NCBI GenBank assembly: GCA_020796225.1 | Contig: CM036755.1 | Location: 45,178,306-45,242,305, forward strand | Origin: Arion vulgaris | Lineage: Eukaryota > Mollusca > Gastropoda > Stylommatophora > Arionidae | Direction of reading: 5' to 3' | Length of the DNA: 64,000 bases | Shown here: piece by piece, positions 11,060 to 22,649 of the stretch | How the letters are laid out: each line of letters begins with the position of its first letter | Numbering within the stretch: the first letter of the stretch is position 1 | Position numbers and translations under genes: made by a program | Notes under the pieces: model-generated | What the model was told of the DNA's origin: nothing | What the model saw: only the letters and a program-made list of their open reading frames with translations | Databases searched by the model: none

Positions 11060-11340
11060 TCTTCATAGAGAAAAACTAGAAATATTGTCTGTTTTATATT
11101 ATTATAGAATAGAGAGAAAAACTAGAAATATTGTCTGTTTTATATTATTATAGAATAGAGAGAAAAACTAGAAATATTGTCTGTTTATTATTATAGGATA
11201 GAAAGAAAATCAGATATATTGTCTGTTATATTATTATAGAATAGAAAGAAAACTAGATATATTTATATTATTATAGAATATAAGAAAACTAAAATATTGT
11301 CTGTTTTATATTATTACAGAATAGAAAGAAACTAGAAATA
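11060..11340. repeat. 46 bp minisatellite, block 2
   Basis: About six copies of the unit seen at 9835-10435, bounded on both sides by units of a different array (CAGTTTAAATTCTTC left, ATAAATCAGTTTTAGAGTCTTCCC right). Confidence 0.88.
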
Positions 11341-11519
11341 ATATTATAAATCAGTTTTAGAGTCTTCCCGTTATAAATAAGTTACAAATCTTCCCATTAT
11401 AAATCAGTTTATTTAAAGTCTTCCTATAATAAAGCATTAACAAATCTTCCCTTTATAAATCAGTTTAAAATCTTTCAATAATTCATAAAGTGAAAATCTT
11501 CCTCCTATCATAATCATCA

Positions 11520-11900
11520 TCAAATAGCTTGTCCTGAGCAGAACTTTGCCACCCTAACAGTCCTTCTGAATTTTACTCTCTCTCGTAGACCAGATGTCAT
11601 GTCTCTGCAGCATCATGCTCAAACAATCAGTTACATCCTGAATCCATCTTCTCCATGGTCTTCCTCTTCTCCTCTCTGCCAGGATTCCTCCTTCCAAGAT
11701 GGTCTTCTGCAACCCTTCGTGTCTCTTTATATGTCCAAAACACTTCAATTTTCTCATTCTTATTTGTAGCATCAGCCAATTTTCTTTGATTTTGAGTTCT
11801 TTCTGGATAGATCTATTTGTTCTCTTTTCTGTCCAAGATATACGAAGGACTCTTCTGTAACACTTATATTCAAAAGCAGATATATGTTTTTCCTCTTAAA
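11520..11900 (-). mobile_element. LINE-C 3' end
   Basis: Best copy of LINE-C. In the reverse direction it encodes LQIRMRKLKCFGHIKRHEGL, QKTILEGGILAERRRGRPWR and RWIQDVTDCLSMM, then a stop and a short tail. This is a typical non-LTR retrotransposon C-terminus. It lies inside the ~26 bp array. Confidence 0.85.
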
Positions 11901-12446
11901 AAATTATTAAATGCCTTATTAAATGTCCACGTTTCCTATCATAAATCATTTTTTAAATCTTCCCTTTAATAATCAGTTTAAAATCTTCCCTTTATTAATC
12001 AGTTTAAAATCTTCCATTTTTTAATCAGTTTTAAATATTCTTTATTAATCAGTTTAAAATCTTCCCTTTATAAATCAGTTTTAAACCTTCCCTTTATTAA
12101 TCAGTTTTAAATTTCCCTTTATTAATCAGTTTTAAATATCTTTATTAATCAGTTTTAAATTTTCCCCTTATTAATCAGTTTTAAAATCTTCCATTTTAAT
12201 CATTTTAAATATTCTTTATTAATCAGTTTAAAATCTTCCCTTTATAAATCAGTTTTAAACCTTCCCTTTATTAATCAGTTTTAAATTTCCCTTTATTAAT
12301 CAGTTTTAAATATTCTTTATTAATCAGTTTTAAATCTTCCCTTTATTAATCAGTTTTAAATCTTCCCTTTATAAATCAGTTTTAAATCTAATAATTAATT
12401 AACTTAAAATCTTCCCATCATAAATCATTTTCAAATCTTTCAACAA

Positions 12447-12586
12447 TTAACTCATTGTGGACCAAACACCACACTACTTGGTTTTGGGTGGACGCCTTTA
12501 CCAGGAGCCACAGAATAGAGCGTTTTTATTCTAAAAACAAATGGCTTATAAAAACATGACTTTTGCTGTGATCCACTAAGAGTTAA
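12447..12586. mobile_element. TTAA-flanked MITE, family P1
   Basis: Left end TTAACTCATTGTGGACCA, right end the complement of TTAACTCTTAGTGGATCA, with TTAA on both sides. It is inserted in the ~26 bp array, whose units continue after it. Confidence 0.75.
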
Positions 12587-13129
12587 TAAGCTGAAAATCT
12601 TCCTATGATAAATGAATGAAAACTAGGAATCTTCCCATGATAAATCAATCAACACTTTTAAACAATCATCCCATATGATAATGAATTGTTGAATACCCAT
12701 CACCTTATTAGAAGCAAGCCATTTAACTATATATATGTTAGCAAAGGAAACATAACAGTTACCAGTTCTAAGTAAGACAAGAAAATATGTAAAAGCTGCT
12801 TGGTAATGCATGCAATTCAGTGAACCAGGAAGTGATTAATATTTAACATGCTTGGGACACCAAGACCACAAACATATATATAAGGCCAGCAGAACAATAG
12901 CTATGCAAGGCCACATGACTATGGCAGTGGAGATTCTATGCATGACTGTATGACTATGGTGGTAGGCATTTAACCTTGTACTACTATTTTTTTAATATGA
13001 TGCTGAAACCGTGCAGGACATAATACCAACTTCACCAAAATAAAAACAAAGAAAATAACATACAGATATAGCTTGAGAATATGAGAATTTACAACTAATC
13101 ATTCAGATATTCTTATCAATATAACTGAT

Positions 13130-14275
13130 ATCGTTGCCATCGTACCTGATAATGCTTTTCTCATGATGGTATTGCCATTCTCATGATGGTATTGCTACCA
13201 GTATATCTGATATTGCCATTCTCATGGTGGTACTGCTACCAGTATATCTGATATTGCCATTCTCATGGTGGTATTGCTACCAGTATATCTGATATTGCTA
13301 TTCTCATGGTGGTATTCATACCAGCATATCTGATATTGCCATTCTCATGGTGGTATTGCTACCATTATATCTGATATTGCCATTCTCATGGTGGTATTGC
13401 TACCAGTATATCTGATATTGCCATTCTCATGATGGTATTGCTACCAGTATATCTGATATTGCCATTCTCATGGTGGTATTTCTACCATTATATCTGATAT
13501 TGCCATTCTCATGGTGGTATTGCTACCAGTATATCTGATATTGCTATTCTCATGGTGGTATTGCTACCATTATATCTGATATTGCCATTCTCATGGTGGT
13601 ATTGCTACCAGTATATCTGATATTGCTATTCTCATGGGTATTGCTACCAGCATATCTGATATTTCCATTCTCATGGTGGTATTGCTAACAGCATATCTGA
13701 TATTGCATTCTCATGGTGGATTCTACCAGCATATCTGAATTGCATTTCATGGTGGATTTACCATTATATCTGATATTGCCATTCTCATGATGGTATTGCT
13801 ACCAGTATATCTGATATTGCCATTCTCATGGTGGTATTGCTACCAGTATATCTGATATTGCCATTCTCATGGTGGTATTGCTACCATTATATCTGATATT
13901 GCCATTCTCATGGTGGTATTGCTACCAGTATATCTGATATTGCTATTCTCATGATGGTATTGCTACCAGTATATCTGATATTGCCATTCTCATGGTGGTA
14001 TTCATACCATTATATCTGATATTGCTATTCTCATGTGGTATTGCTACCAGTATATCTGATATTGCATCCTCATGGGTATTGCTACCATTATATCTGAATT
14101 GCCATTCCTCATGGTGGTATTGCTACCAGTATATCTGATATTGCTATCCTCATGTAGGTATTGCTACCATTATAGCTGAGATTGCTATTCTCATGATGAT
14201 ATTGCTATTATATCTGATTTTGCTATTCTCATGTAGGTATTGCTACTAATATATCTGATAATGTTCAAAGAAAAA
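13130..14275. repeat. 41 bp minisatellite
   Basis: About 27 copies of GATATTGCCATTCTCATGGT plus GGTATTGCTACCAGTATATCT, with two main alternatives at the CAGTA/CATTA position. The right edge is degenerate. Confidence 0.93.
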
Positions 14276-14717
14276 ATTACCCAACATTAGAAATGACCAT
14301 CAAATAACTCAAGTTCATATGAGACAATAGAAAACAATGTCGTAAGAAGCGACAGGTAACAACACTTCATTTGAAGAACTAGAAGGCTAATAACATCATT
14401 AGCAAACGACACTGATCTATGTTTGACTGAATGACTAACTAACTAACTGACTTGAACTGAACTAACTGACTGACCTAAATTATTTGTTGTTATGGTTTAA
14501 TGTTGTTCAAAGGGAAATAATCTAGAAAATTGTGAAAAGGAATACAGAGTTGTCTGTAGTGACACACTATTTTGGCTGACAATTAGAAAGAGCTCAGATA
14601 CTAAACTGAGCTCAAGAACACACCATGTCCTTCTATAACTGTTTTATATTTCATATGATGACACATCAACACACAGTAAAAAAAACCTGATACTACATAC
14701 AGAAAAATACTGATTGT

Positions 14718-15128
14718 TAGGACAGTCATCACTGCACTTCACAACAATGTGTGCCCACGAATCTCTTTCTTACACAGGAAGATCTCAGCTGCAGTGCATG
14801 AACTCTGTAGCAGCAACGAGGGTTCCCCAGGGTAATTTGAAGGTGGTGAAGACATTTTAAAGGAATTTTATTTTAATCATTTTTACTAATGAATTTTGCA
14901 TGGGCAGCGGATTTCCAGCCTGCTCTTCTCTATTTTGAACTGCCAAGGGTTCTTTAACATGCTCCAATTTAACGCAGGACCTATTTTTTATCGTCCATCT
15001 CCGATAGGAGTTGGAATTCGATCTCAACTGCACTGAGATCATGGATCTCTGGAAAAATATCCAGATGGCTCCATGAGGTAGTGAACCTGATACATTTGGC
15101 ACTAAAGACGAGTACCTAACCACTACAT
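14718..15128 (-). mobile_element. SINE1 copy (tRNA-derived)
   Basis: Reverse-strand copy beginning TTAGGACAGTCATCACTGCAC, with the CAGGAAGATCTCAGCTGCAG block, the GGGCAGCGGATTTCCAGCC block and a tRNA-like head near 15060-15128. Confidence 0.82.
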
Positions 15129-15420
15129 CCTTTTTGTGTCCCGACTGACACAAGGCTTCCACAAGAGACTTCACTGCTGCCGTTCTGCTGCTTTCTACCA
15201 ACTGTCTCCCAAGTCAGGCCACACTCCTTCAACTCTCTCTCCACCGTTCTTCTCCATGTTTGCTTTGGACGTCCAGGCCTTCTCTTCCCATCCGATGTCC
15301 ATCTTAGAGCTGTCCTAGCCAATGCCCCCACTGTCATATGACATACATGTCCACACACCTCCATCTTCGTCTCTTAATGATGGTCTCCAAGGATGCACAG
15401 TCTGTTCATTTCAAAAGATG
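15129..15420 (-). mobile_element. RTE-like LINE 3' end
   Basis: The reverse strand encodes an 82-codon open frame with CGHVCHMTVGALARTALRWT, DGKRRPGRPKQTWRRTVERE and LKECGLTWETV. The RTALRW-DGKR-RGRPK-TWRRTVE pattern is a familiar LINE C-terminus. Only the 3' end is present. Confidence 0.85.
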
Positions 15421-15774
15421 ACTACCTAACCACTACCCCACAGATACCCTTTAATGTTAACAATAGCTAAGTCTTTGACATTTGGCTCCCCCCAACTACG
15501 GAACATGGGGTAATAATTTCTTCAGATGGATTTCTAGATGCAACAACTGTCTTGACTTTCCTAACATTGCAGGTTGCCTCCACCTGAATATGTTTTTGTT
15601 GTTTGGTGTATAAGTTTCATGGCAGCATTATATATAAGTCTCTCTCTCTCTCTAATGTGTATTTCAGTATTGTATGTTGATGTCTTTTTTTACTAGTCTC
15701 AGTTTCCTTGTCATTCTGATAATGAGACATAGAATCAAACAAGAATAGTATGACATTTGCCACAATATTTCAGA
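15421..15774. other. Intronic spacer, nothing recognised
   Basis: Non-coding sequence with a short CTCTCTCTCTCT microsatellite near 15640. No gene was recognised. Confidence 0.45.
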
Positions 15775-16715
15775 GATTTATATCATCTAATGACCTATCT
15801 AAGAAATGTTCTATATAGTCTAGTGACCTATCTAAGAAATGTTCTATATAGTCTAGTGACCTATCTAAGAAATGTTCTATATGGTCTAATGACCTAAGAA
15901 ATGTTCTATATAGTCTAATGACCTAAGAAATGTTCTATATAGTCTAGTGACCTATCTAAGAAATGTTCTATATAGTCTAGTGACCTATCTAAGAAATGTT
16001 CTATATGTTAATGACTAAGAAATGTTCTATATAGTCTAGTGACCTATCTAAGAAATGTTCTATATAGTATAATGACTATCTAAGAAATGTTCTATATAGT
16101 CTAGTGACCTATCTAAGAAATGTTCTATATAGTTAATGACTAGAAAAGTTTTATATCATATATCTAAGAAATGTTCTTATAGTCTAGTGACCTATCTAAG
16201 AATGTTCTAATGTTGACTATAAAGTTCTAAATCTAATGACACTATTAAGAAATGTTCTATATAGTCTAGTGACCTATCTAAGAACATTCTACAGTCTAGT
16301 ACCTATTTAAGAATGTTCTACAATCTAGTGACCTAATTCCGAAAGTTCTACAGTCTAGTAACCTATTTAAGAGAGTTTGACAGTATATTAACCTATTTAA
16401 GAGAGTTTGACAGTATATTAACCTATTTAAGAGAGTTCTACAGTCAAGTGACCTATTTAAGAAAGTTCTACAGTCTAGTGACCTATTTAAGAGAGTTTTA
16501 CAGTCTAGTGACCTATCTAAGAAAGTTCTACAGTCTAGTGACCTATTTAAGAAAGTTCTACAGTCTAGTGACCTATTTAAGAAAGTTCAACAGTCTAGTG
16601 ACCTATCTAGAAATGTTCTATATAGTCAATGACCTATCTAAAATGGTCTCTATATAGTCTAGTGACATATCTAAGAATGTTATACAGTTTAGTGACCTAT
16701 CAGTGGTCTACAAAA
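15775..16715. repeat. 33 bp minisatellite
   Basis: About 28 copies of TCTAGTGACCTATCTAAGAA plus ATGTTCTATATAG. Copies to the right become shorter variants (TTTAAGAAAGTTCTACAG). It ends about 150 bp on the intron side of the exon 5 donor. Confidence 0.93.
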
Positions 16716-16862
16716 AAACTATAATGAAAAACTGGGAGAAGATGATAAATGAAGAAACTAAAGAGGTGATGGTTATATGGCACAGAAACACACTTTTTCC
16801 AAGATGGCCACAGCTGAGAGAGACTACAAGAGGGGTTAGTAATGCAAGAGTTAGCAACATAC

Positions 16863-17145
16863 CAATCCGGTTACTATCTACATGTCTGCGCACCGTACTG
16901 CATGCCGAGAGGGCGCGCCTTTGAGGGCGCACAGAGTCCATATCGGACCCATTTGGGGAGCGCGTTTGAAGCGCACTTTGTGAGGACGAGCGCCTAGGCC
17001 GCTCAAGGGGCTGGCAGATGTCACGAGGGGTGGCACTACCAAAACCTAATACATGTCCCCTCCCACCTTTGCGACCTCCGGCCTTCCAGGCCTCATAGCG
17101 TGCAACACGCTCCTCTGCTTTTTGAAGAATAGATTTACGATGCGC
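16863..17145 (-). CDS. MAP7/ensconsin-like protein, exon 5 (end of coiled coil and FGSATPR motif)
   Basis: Minus-strand exon from 17145 down to 16863, 283 nt. The acceptor is TTTTATTTTGCAG and the donor ATTG|GTATGT. It enters in phase 0 and leaves in phase 1. It encodes about residues 227-320, starting AHRKSILQKAEERVARYEAW, which completes the charged coiled coil begun in exon 4. Next comes GHVLGFGSATPR, which matches the conserved FGSSTPR-like motif after the coiled coil in insect ensconsins, then a basic Ser-rich linker (RRSSSQSALQTRSP). In this family the N-terminal coiled coil binds the microtubule lattice. The exon is markedly more GC-rich than its intronic surroundings. Confidence 0.85.
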
Positions 17146-17264
17146 CTGCAAAATAAAACAAAAAAATCATACAATAAAATCACTAAAAACTTTAAATCCC
17201 AACATTCTCCATCTAAATTTAACATGATAGTCAAAAGATTTTTGTTTTAGAATTTCACTATTTT

Positions 17265-17585
17265 TATTAGGTGGGTCTCCATGGTTAAAGCCTTCGCCTT
17301 GTATTTCGAAGGTCGTGAGTTCGAATTAGGACCAAGCCGTTCCGTTTACGGGTGCATTTTTTTTACAGAGAATCCTAGTACTGTTGATACAGAGTTCGTA
17401 CTTTGTGCAATACTCTTGGCAGGTGGCGTGTCATTTCTGCGGAGAGGGATCGAGCCATAGGCTCCTTCCTTTCGCTTGAAATATTGTCTTGTATAAACTT
17501 CACTGTCTTTTGTAGCACACACAGAGGTCTGTGTAGTTTTAAGAGCCATATGGGGTCAAACCCGGTGCAATGAAGTCAATTCTTT
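17265..17585 (+). mobile_element. SINE2 copy (tRNA-derived)
   Basis: tRNA-like head with a CATGGTTAAAGCCTTCGCC segment and a B-box-like GTGAGTTCGAATT, followed by the SINE2 body (AGAGAATCCTAGTACTGTTG, GGTGGCGTGTCATTTCTGCG) and the GGGTCAAACCCGGTGCAATG end. Confidence 0.8.
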
Positions 17586-17816
17586 GTATTTAGAGCCTTT
17601 TATTAGTACTTATCTTCTTCTTTGTTCAGGTAGGGTTAGTCATAAGAAAAATGGCAAGTTCATCACCAGAACACAATTCAGTCTTCTTTAAGCTACTGAT
17701 AATGAAATATCTTTGTCCATTACACAATGTTCCATCTTCTTCTCCAGGGTATGAGCTACCACACTTTTTTCATGTCTATCGTCAAAACAAAATCTTCCAG
17801 GTTATATCTAATTAAA

Positions 17817-17896
17817 TTAACTCCTTGTGGACCAAATGCCACACTAAGTGGTGTTTTTTATAGTAAAAACAAATGTCCTGGTACACTAAGAGTTAA
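17817..17896. mobile_element. TTAA-flanked MITE, family P1, internally deleted
   Basis: An 80 bp element with TTAACTCCTTGTGGACCA at the left and CACTAAGAGTTAA at the right. It lacks the CAGGAGCCACAC core of the longer copies. Confidence 0.75.
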
Positions 17897-18060
17897 TGGA
17901 GTGTCTGGCAGAATGTATTAGATCGTAGGCTCCCTTTCGGAAGACCCAAGTTCAATCCCCGGTATGGCTAATTAGTGTTTTTTCTCTGTCCAAGGCATAA
18001 AGAAAGTTTTGCTGTGACTGTACTAGCTATTCGACCATTAAATTCCACAGCCTCTTGTCC
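17897..18060 (+). mobile_element. Possible tRNA-derived SINE, single copy
   Basis: The head GTGTCTGGCAGAATGTATTAG and a B-box-like AAGTTCAATCCC resemble a tRNA-related promoter. No second copy was found in the window, so the call is weak. Confidence 0.4.
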
Positions 18061-18369
18061 CTCCTGCCATATACCACCTTAAAATGAGGTATTACAGGTA
18101 GTAACTACAGTTTTCTCAATCTATATTTTTTCAATATCACTAATTCACAAATGTTTTCTAGAAGAGAGGTTGCTTGAGGAGCCTAGATTCAGAACATATC
18201 TAAATCATCTTGAATTAGGAAGTGAGGGGTGAGTATACATAATAGGTAATCTTAGTACTGTGTGTGCGGTCAGCGTTGAACAGTGACACATTAGTGGTCA
18301 CTGATAGTGTAGGTGATAACACACTGCGCCAGTAGGCATGTGCCATGAAAACTCTGTGGTTCAAAACAA

Positions 18370-18520
18370 GCTTGGGCCAAATATTTTCAGTGTGTACATA
18401 GTGTGCGGTTGAGCTACAGGAAACCCTGATCCTTTACTTGGGGATCTAAATTACAAATATCTCTGAAGTTACAGTAAGGCTTGCCTACAAGGTGAGGGAC
18501 ATTGATGATTTTATGTTAAT
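18370..18520 (-). mobile_element. SINE6 fragment
   Basis: Matches the reverse-strand SINE6 copy at 49235: GAGCTACAGGAAACCCTGAT, GGGGATCTAAATTACAAATA and AAGGCTTGCCTACAAGGTGA. Confidence 0.6.
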
Positions 18521-18589
18521 AAAAAGTTTTTTAATGGATTCTAATGGTGAATCTCTCCTAAAGCTTGCCAATAATTAAATTTCTTCTCC

Positions 18590-18840
18590 TTTTCTTCTTT
18601 GAATGTTCCATATTGACCACTTGTTAAACCACTCTTTGTAATTTCTATGCGATCTGAAGCTAAGTGACGTTGTGCCAGTTTTGCACCTACAATAGGCCAG
18701 CACATCCGATTTCAGCGACACTTTTTATTTACTAGGGTAGCTTCCCTAGGCTCCTACCTTAGTCTCCTCTTACGACATGCATTGTAGGTCATAGTGTTAC
18801 TATTCTTTGCTCCCCTTCAAAGCCCTAGCCACACACAGGC
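18590..18840 (-). mobile_element. SINE4 copy
   Basis: Reverse-strand copy beginning TTCTTCTTTGAATGTTCCATA and containing GGCCAGCACATCCGATTTC, CTAGGGTAGCTTCCCTAGG and ACTATTCTTTGCTCCCCTT. Confidence 0.85.
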
Positions 18841-18959
18841 GATAATTAAATTTGAAAAAAACAACATTTCAATAAATTATTAATGTGAATGTTTCTAAAT
18901 TTATTATTTGAAATATTGTTGGTTGAATTATGAATGTGAGTCAGGGTTTTGTTATTTGA

Positions 18960-19440
18960 GTATTTGAAAATAGTGAAATGCAAACATGTCACCATGAACA
19001 CAAAAAGAGCAATGTTCAACATAATCTTTCTCCCTACATTATGCTACCAGTGTCAAGTCTGGACACTGACAACAAATGATAGTAGAAAATTAGTCACAGC
19101 AGAGATGAAGTGTCTACGCAGAATGCTGGGGGTAACAAGAAGAGACCGGTTGAGAGACGAAGACATCAGGAAAAAAGTGGGTATCAGACTTCATCAAGAA
19201 ACAACAAATTAAATGGTTTGGCCCCATAAGCAGATTACCAAAAGACAGTGCACCTCAAAGAGCAATGCTGCTCCGATAGAATGGGTACAAAGCAAAAGGC
19301 CGGCCATGCAAAACATAGGCATCTGAGATAACAGAGGCGATGAAAGACACTATCTACAAAGCACACACAAGGGCCCGTTTTAGAAATCTCGTCTTGACCT
19401 GACGCTGTGAGACAAAAAAAGGATTGGTACAAAGAAAAGA
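18960..19440 (+). mobile_element. LINE-B 3' part
   Basis: Encodes TKRAMFNIIFLPTLCYQCQV, WTLTTNDSRKLVTAEMKCLR and RMLGVTRRDRLRDEDIRKK, then frameshifted sequence to the ORF end and a short A-rich tail. The WTLT-MKCLRRMLG pattern lies downstream of the palm domain in LINE reverse transcriptases. The copy is 5'-truncated and sits about 70 bp on the intron side of the exon 4 donor. Confidence 0.85.
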
Positions 19441-19507
19441 AAGAAAATAGTCCAGTGATTTCAAATAAGTTTGAGAAACATCTGTTCTATAATATTAACA
19501 TACTTAC

Positions 19508-19764
19508 TCTTTCTACTTCCTCCTTCATTTTTCGACGTTCTTCCACAGCCGATCTCCTTTCAACATCCCTTTTCCGCAAGTCTTCAATCTTCTTCTTTCT
19601 CATCTCCAGTTGTTTTTCTCGATTTTCCTGAGCCATTTTCTGTTGCTCCCTCAATTCATCCAGTTTCTTCTGCCTCTCTTCTAGCAAGCGTTCACGAGCT
19701 TGTCGGACACGTTCTTCCTTCTCTCGTTCTTTAGCAATTTTGGCAGGATCTGCCAGTATCCCAC
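19508..19764 (-). CDS. MAP7/ensconsin-like protein, exon 4 (main coiled coil)
   Basis: Minus-strand exon from 19764 down to 19508, 257 nt. The acceptor is TTGTCTCCTTCAG and the donor AAAGA|GTAAGT, a near-perfect consensus. It enters in phase 1 and leaves in phase 0, matching exons 3 and 5. It encodes about residues 141-226: GGILADPAKIAKEREKEERV, then an almost uninterrupted Glu/Arg/Lys heptad-like helix ending RRSAVEERRKMKEEVER. The RRxAVEERR pattern and the charged composition match the N-terminal microtubule-binding coiled coil of MAP7/ensconsin. A generic charged coiled coil could be confused with other proteins, but exon 5 in the same frame makes the family call much stronger. Confidence 0.85.
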
Positions 19765-19809
19765 CTGAAGGAGACAAACAAAACATCATAATTATTCATT
19801 CATCAAGTG

Positions 19810-19960
19810 AGGTTGTTTTCTTTTTCTCGCTTGCCTGCTATGAATTCAGATGTAGTCATGCCGTCTAGTACAACGCTACTAACTGATTTTTGCGTGAAGG
19901 TTTGCTTTCCTTTCTCATCAGTGACCCTTGTCAGTCAGGTAAGAATTCTTCACCTTCGGA
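19810..19960 (+). mobile_element. SINE6 fragment
   Basis: Contains TGCTATGAATTCAGATGTAG, ACGCTACTAACTGATTTTTG and GTGAAGGTTTGCTTTCCTTT, shared with 21355, 31047 and 49235. Confidence 0.65.
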
Positions 19961-20119
19961 TGTAGTATGGCTTTTAATACAAGCACTGATAAATAAGTCT
20001 CCCAGTTGTGATATTTGGGGTCATCAGAACAGTTATAGTAAGATTACAAATACAAGCACACATGAGTCTTATAGCTGTAATAGTTCATAATAATAATAAT
20101 TCCTCTCGTACTGTTATAT

Positions 20120-20370
20120 GTTACACAGGGCCTGCAAGCAATTTCTCCATACCGCACTATCCTGGGCAACTCGCTCAATCTCTTCCATGGAACTGAGAAA
20201 AATATTTCTTGCTTCTCTCAGCAAAGTTCATTTCAGGGTCTCCTTAGGTTGTCCTCTCTTTCTTTAACCCTTTGTATCCACTTCAATGTCTGCTTTGATA
20301 TTCATTGATCATTTCTTCTCAACGTATGTCCAACATATCTCCATCTTCTCCTTCTTGTAATAGTTACTGA
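20120..20370 (-). mobile_element. LINE 3' end fragment
   Basis: The reverse strand translates in pieces to MEICWTYVEKK, KRGQPKETLK, an AR-IFLSSMEEIERVAQDSA-like segment and VWRNCLQAL. This is the usual layout of a LINE C-terminus (GHV, RGRPK-T, DR-WR). Frameshifts are present. Confidence 0.6.
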
Positions 20371-20544
20371 TCCTCAATAGAGATGTAGTGAGGCAGCTAA
20401 TATAAGGTAGCAAGCAGAACACAACTAAAGAAAAATGAAAAGCCCTGCTGTCAGGTTGAATACTGCATCCCACATTTTACATGAACTTCTATTACAAGAT
20501 TATGACTATAAAATCAACATTCAAATAATCTAATTACATTGGTT

Positions 20545-20975
20545 GATAAGACCATCATCACTGCACTTCAGTGAGTAACCATGTGTGCTCTGATCTCTGT
20601 CTTACACAGGAAGATCTCAGCTGCAGTGAACAAACTCTGTAGCATTGGTGTCGGTTCCCGATGTAATTTAGAAGATAAAATGTTTTTGCTGGAATTTATT
20701 TTGGTTTTTTTGGTGGTTAATCTGTCTAGTGAATTTCTGCCTAAGCAGCAGCCTGTTCTTCTAGATTTTGAGCTACCAAGGGTCCCTTTATGTGCTCAAA
20801 TTGAACACAAGACCTATGTTTTATAGTCCGTCTCCAATAGGACTAGAAACTCGATCTTGCCTACATTGAGATCAGGGATCTCTGGAAAAATATCCCAATA
20901 GCTCCACGAGAGAGCGAACCAGGTAACTTTGGAATGAAAGGTGAGCACCTAACCTCTACGCCACAGAGACCGCCT
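20545..20975 (-). mobile_element. SINE1 copy (tRNA-derived)
   Basis: Nearly full reverse-strand copy with AGACCATCATCACTGCACTT at the tail end, the CAGGAAGATCTCAGCTGCAG block and the tRNA-like head ending near AGGTGAGCACCTAACCTCTA. Confidence 0.85.
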
Positions 20976-21009
20976 CCGTTATTATATTACATCAGTGAAG
21001 CTGTTATCA

Positions 21010-21115
21010 GAATCGTTTACGACTGAGGACTAACAGTATTATTCATTAGTAATAATATTATATATCTTATAATATTATATAATAATATTAATAAATCAAC
21101 ATTAATATTCATGAA
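21010..21115. repeat. AT-rich palindromic tract
   Basis: AATAATATTATATATCTTAT and neighbouring AATATTATATAATAATATT form overlapping inverted repeats. Confidence 0.6.
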
Positions 21116-21354
21116 TCTGAATTTTTTTAGACTTGTCATACTAAAAATCTATGGAAAGGTTGCTATGGACATGAAGGATATGTAATATACATGCCATAGC
21201 CAGAATATGCACTGTTTCAGTGTTGCTATAATAGGTGCCCGGACTACGCCTTAATTCATAGCGGGCGAACAGAGATAACAAAAAAACTTGAATAATAGTC
21301 TGATTGCTCCACACAGGAAGCAAACCATGAACTTTTGAAGAGAGAGTCAAGCTC

Positions 21355-21555
21355 CTCTTCTTCTTCTTCCGCTTTCACCCACTATGAGTTCAAGCATAGT
21401 CAGGGCACCTGGTATGGTACGTCTGACTAATTTTTGCGTGAATGCCTGCTTTCCTTATTATCAGTCTTCCATCATACAGGCATGCCTTCTACGACTTCAG
21501 AAGTGAGTCAAGCACTGTTCCTCAATGTCAGAGAAACCCAAAGTTCTTTACATAC
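21355..21555 (+). mobile_element. SINE6 copy
   Basis: Contains CACTATGAGTTCAAGCATAG, TGACTAATTTTTGCGTGAAT, CATCATACAGGCATGCCTTC and the CGACTTCAGAAGTGAG end. SINE2 follows at once. Confidence 0.7.
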
Positions 21556-21559
21556 ATAC

Positions 21560-21805
21560 AGCTCTGAAGTTAAGTGGCTAAGCCCTTGCCTTGCGTTCCG
21601 AGGGTCATGGTTTCTAATCCGGACCGTGCAGCTCTGTTTAGGAGCGCATTTTTTCTAGAGAACCCTAGGATTGTTGCCAGAACTATGGAGTTTGTGTTTT
21701 GTGCAATACTCTTTGCAGGGGGAGTGCCATTTCCGCAGAGAGGGGCCAAGTGATATGGGGTAAAACTGTTCAATGAAGTCAAGGCTTTGACTGCAGACCC
21801 TTTTT
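21560..21805 (+). mobile_element. SINE2 copy (tRNA-derived)
   Basis: Head AAGTTAAGTGGCTAAGCCCT with B-box-like CATGGTTTCTAATCC; body AGAGAACCCTAGGATTGTTG; end GGGGTAAAACTGTTCAATGA. Confidence 0.8.
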
Positions 21806-22214
21806 TTAAGACAGTAAACAGAACAGAAAACTTACAATGAATGTCATAAGGAGTCACACACACATAAAATATCAACAACATCAACAGACAATACAAATAT
21901 TGATACGGTAGGATAACAATGGTCAAACTGGATACTAATTATGACAACTCAAAAAAAATAAAGAGGAAATTTTGAATTTTTCAAACCCATCAAAATGAAC
22001 AATAGTCTTCTTACATTGTCGAAGGAGATTGTGTTCTAGTGCAGAAAATAATTACTTATTTGATATTTTTTTGTGTTCACAACTTGGAAAAAATTAGATA
22101 AGGATACAGTAAATTGTTTACATAATTCTATTTCCTTTTCTCCAGTGTTGTAATTTGAAAATAATATTCCACTTCTCATGAATAAACAGTACTTTCTTTT
22201 ATATAACAGTATGT

Positions 22215-22370
22215 TCAGAAAGCAATGGCAAACTACGGAACGTATAAGTGGTGCCTAGAAAATCAACTACTCATTTACTGTGGTTCATGGTTACATCCTG
22301 TAAAGGAACGCAAGGCAAGGGCTTAGCCACTTAACCTCAGAGCTGTATGTATGTAGAGAACTTTGGATCT
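22215..22370 (+). mobile_element. SINE3 tail fragment joined to SINE2-like sequence
   Basis: SINE3 tail: CAGAAAGCAATGGCAAACTAC, AGTGGTGCCTAGAAAATCAAC, CATCCTGTAAAGGA. It is followed by AAGGCAAGGGCTTAGCCACT, the reverse complement of a SINE2 head. Confidence 0.65.
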
Positions 22371-22495
22371 CTTTGACATTAAGGAACAGTCCTTGACTCA
22401 CCTCTGAAGTCAGAGAAGGTATGCCTGTATGATGGAAGACTGATAATAAGGAAAGCAGGCCTTCATGCAAAAATCAGAAGTACCATACCAGAAGT
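22371..22495 (-). mobile_element. SINE6 fragment
   Basis: Reverse-strand match: CTGAAGTCAGAGAAGGTATGC, TGTATGATGGAAGACTGATA and AGGCCTTCATGCAAAAATCAG. Confidence 0.65.
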
Positions 22496-22649
22496 GCCAT
22501 TATTTTTATTTTCATGTTACTTGTTCCAAGATAAATTTGTCTACTGATTGAAGAGTTTGGAGAAATGAATGAAATATTACTTGTCTGGAATTAATTTGAT
22601 GACTGAGAAAGTCAACTGTTGCTGTGGATTAGTTTAGTTGTCAGATCAT

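Larger units (their letters stand above)
11340..12660. repeat. ~26 bp minisatellite, interrupted by two insertions
   Basis: Repeated AATCAGTTTTAAATCTTCCC plus TTTATT, strongly diverged at the edges. It is split by a LINE-C fragment (11520-11900) and by a TTAA MITE (12447-12586); array units flank both inserts. Confidence 0.88.
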
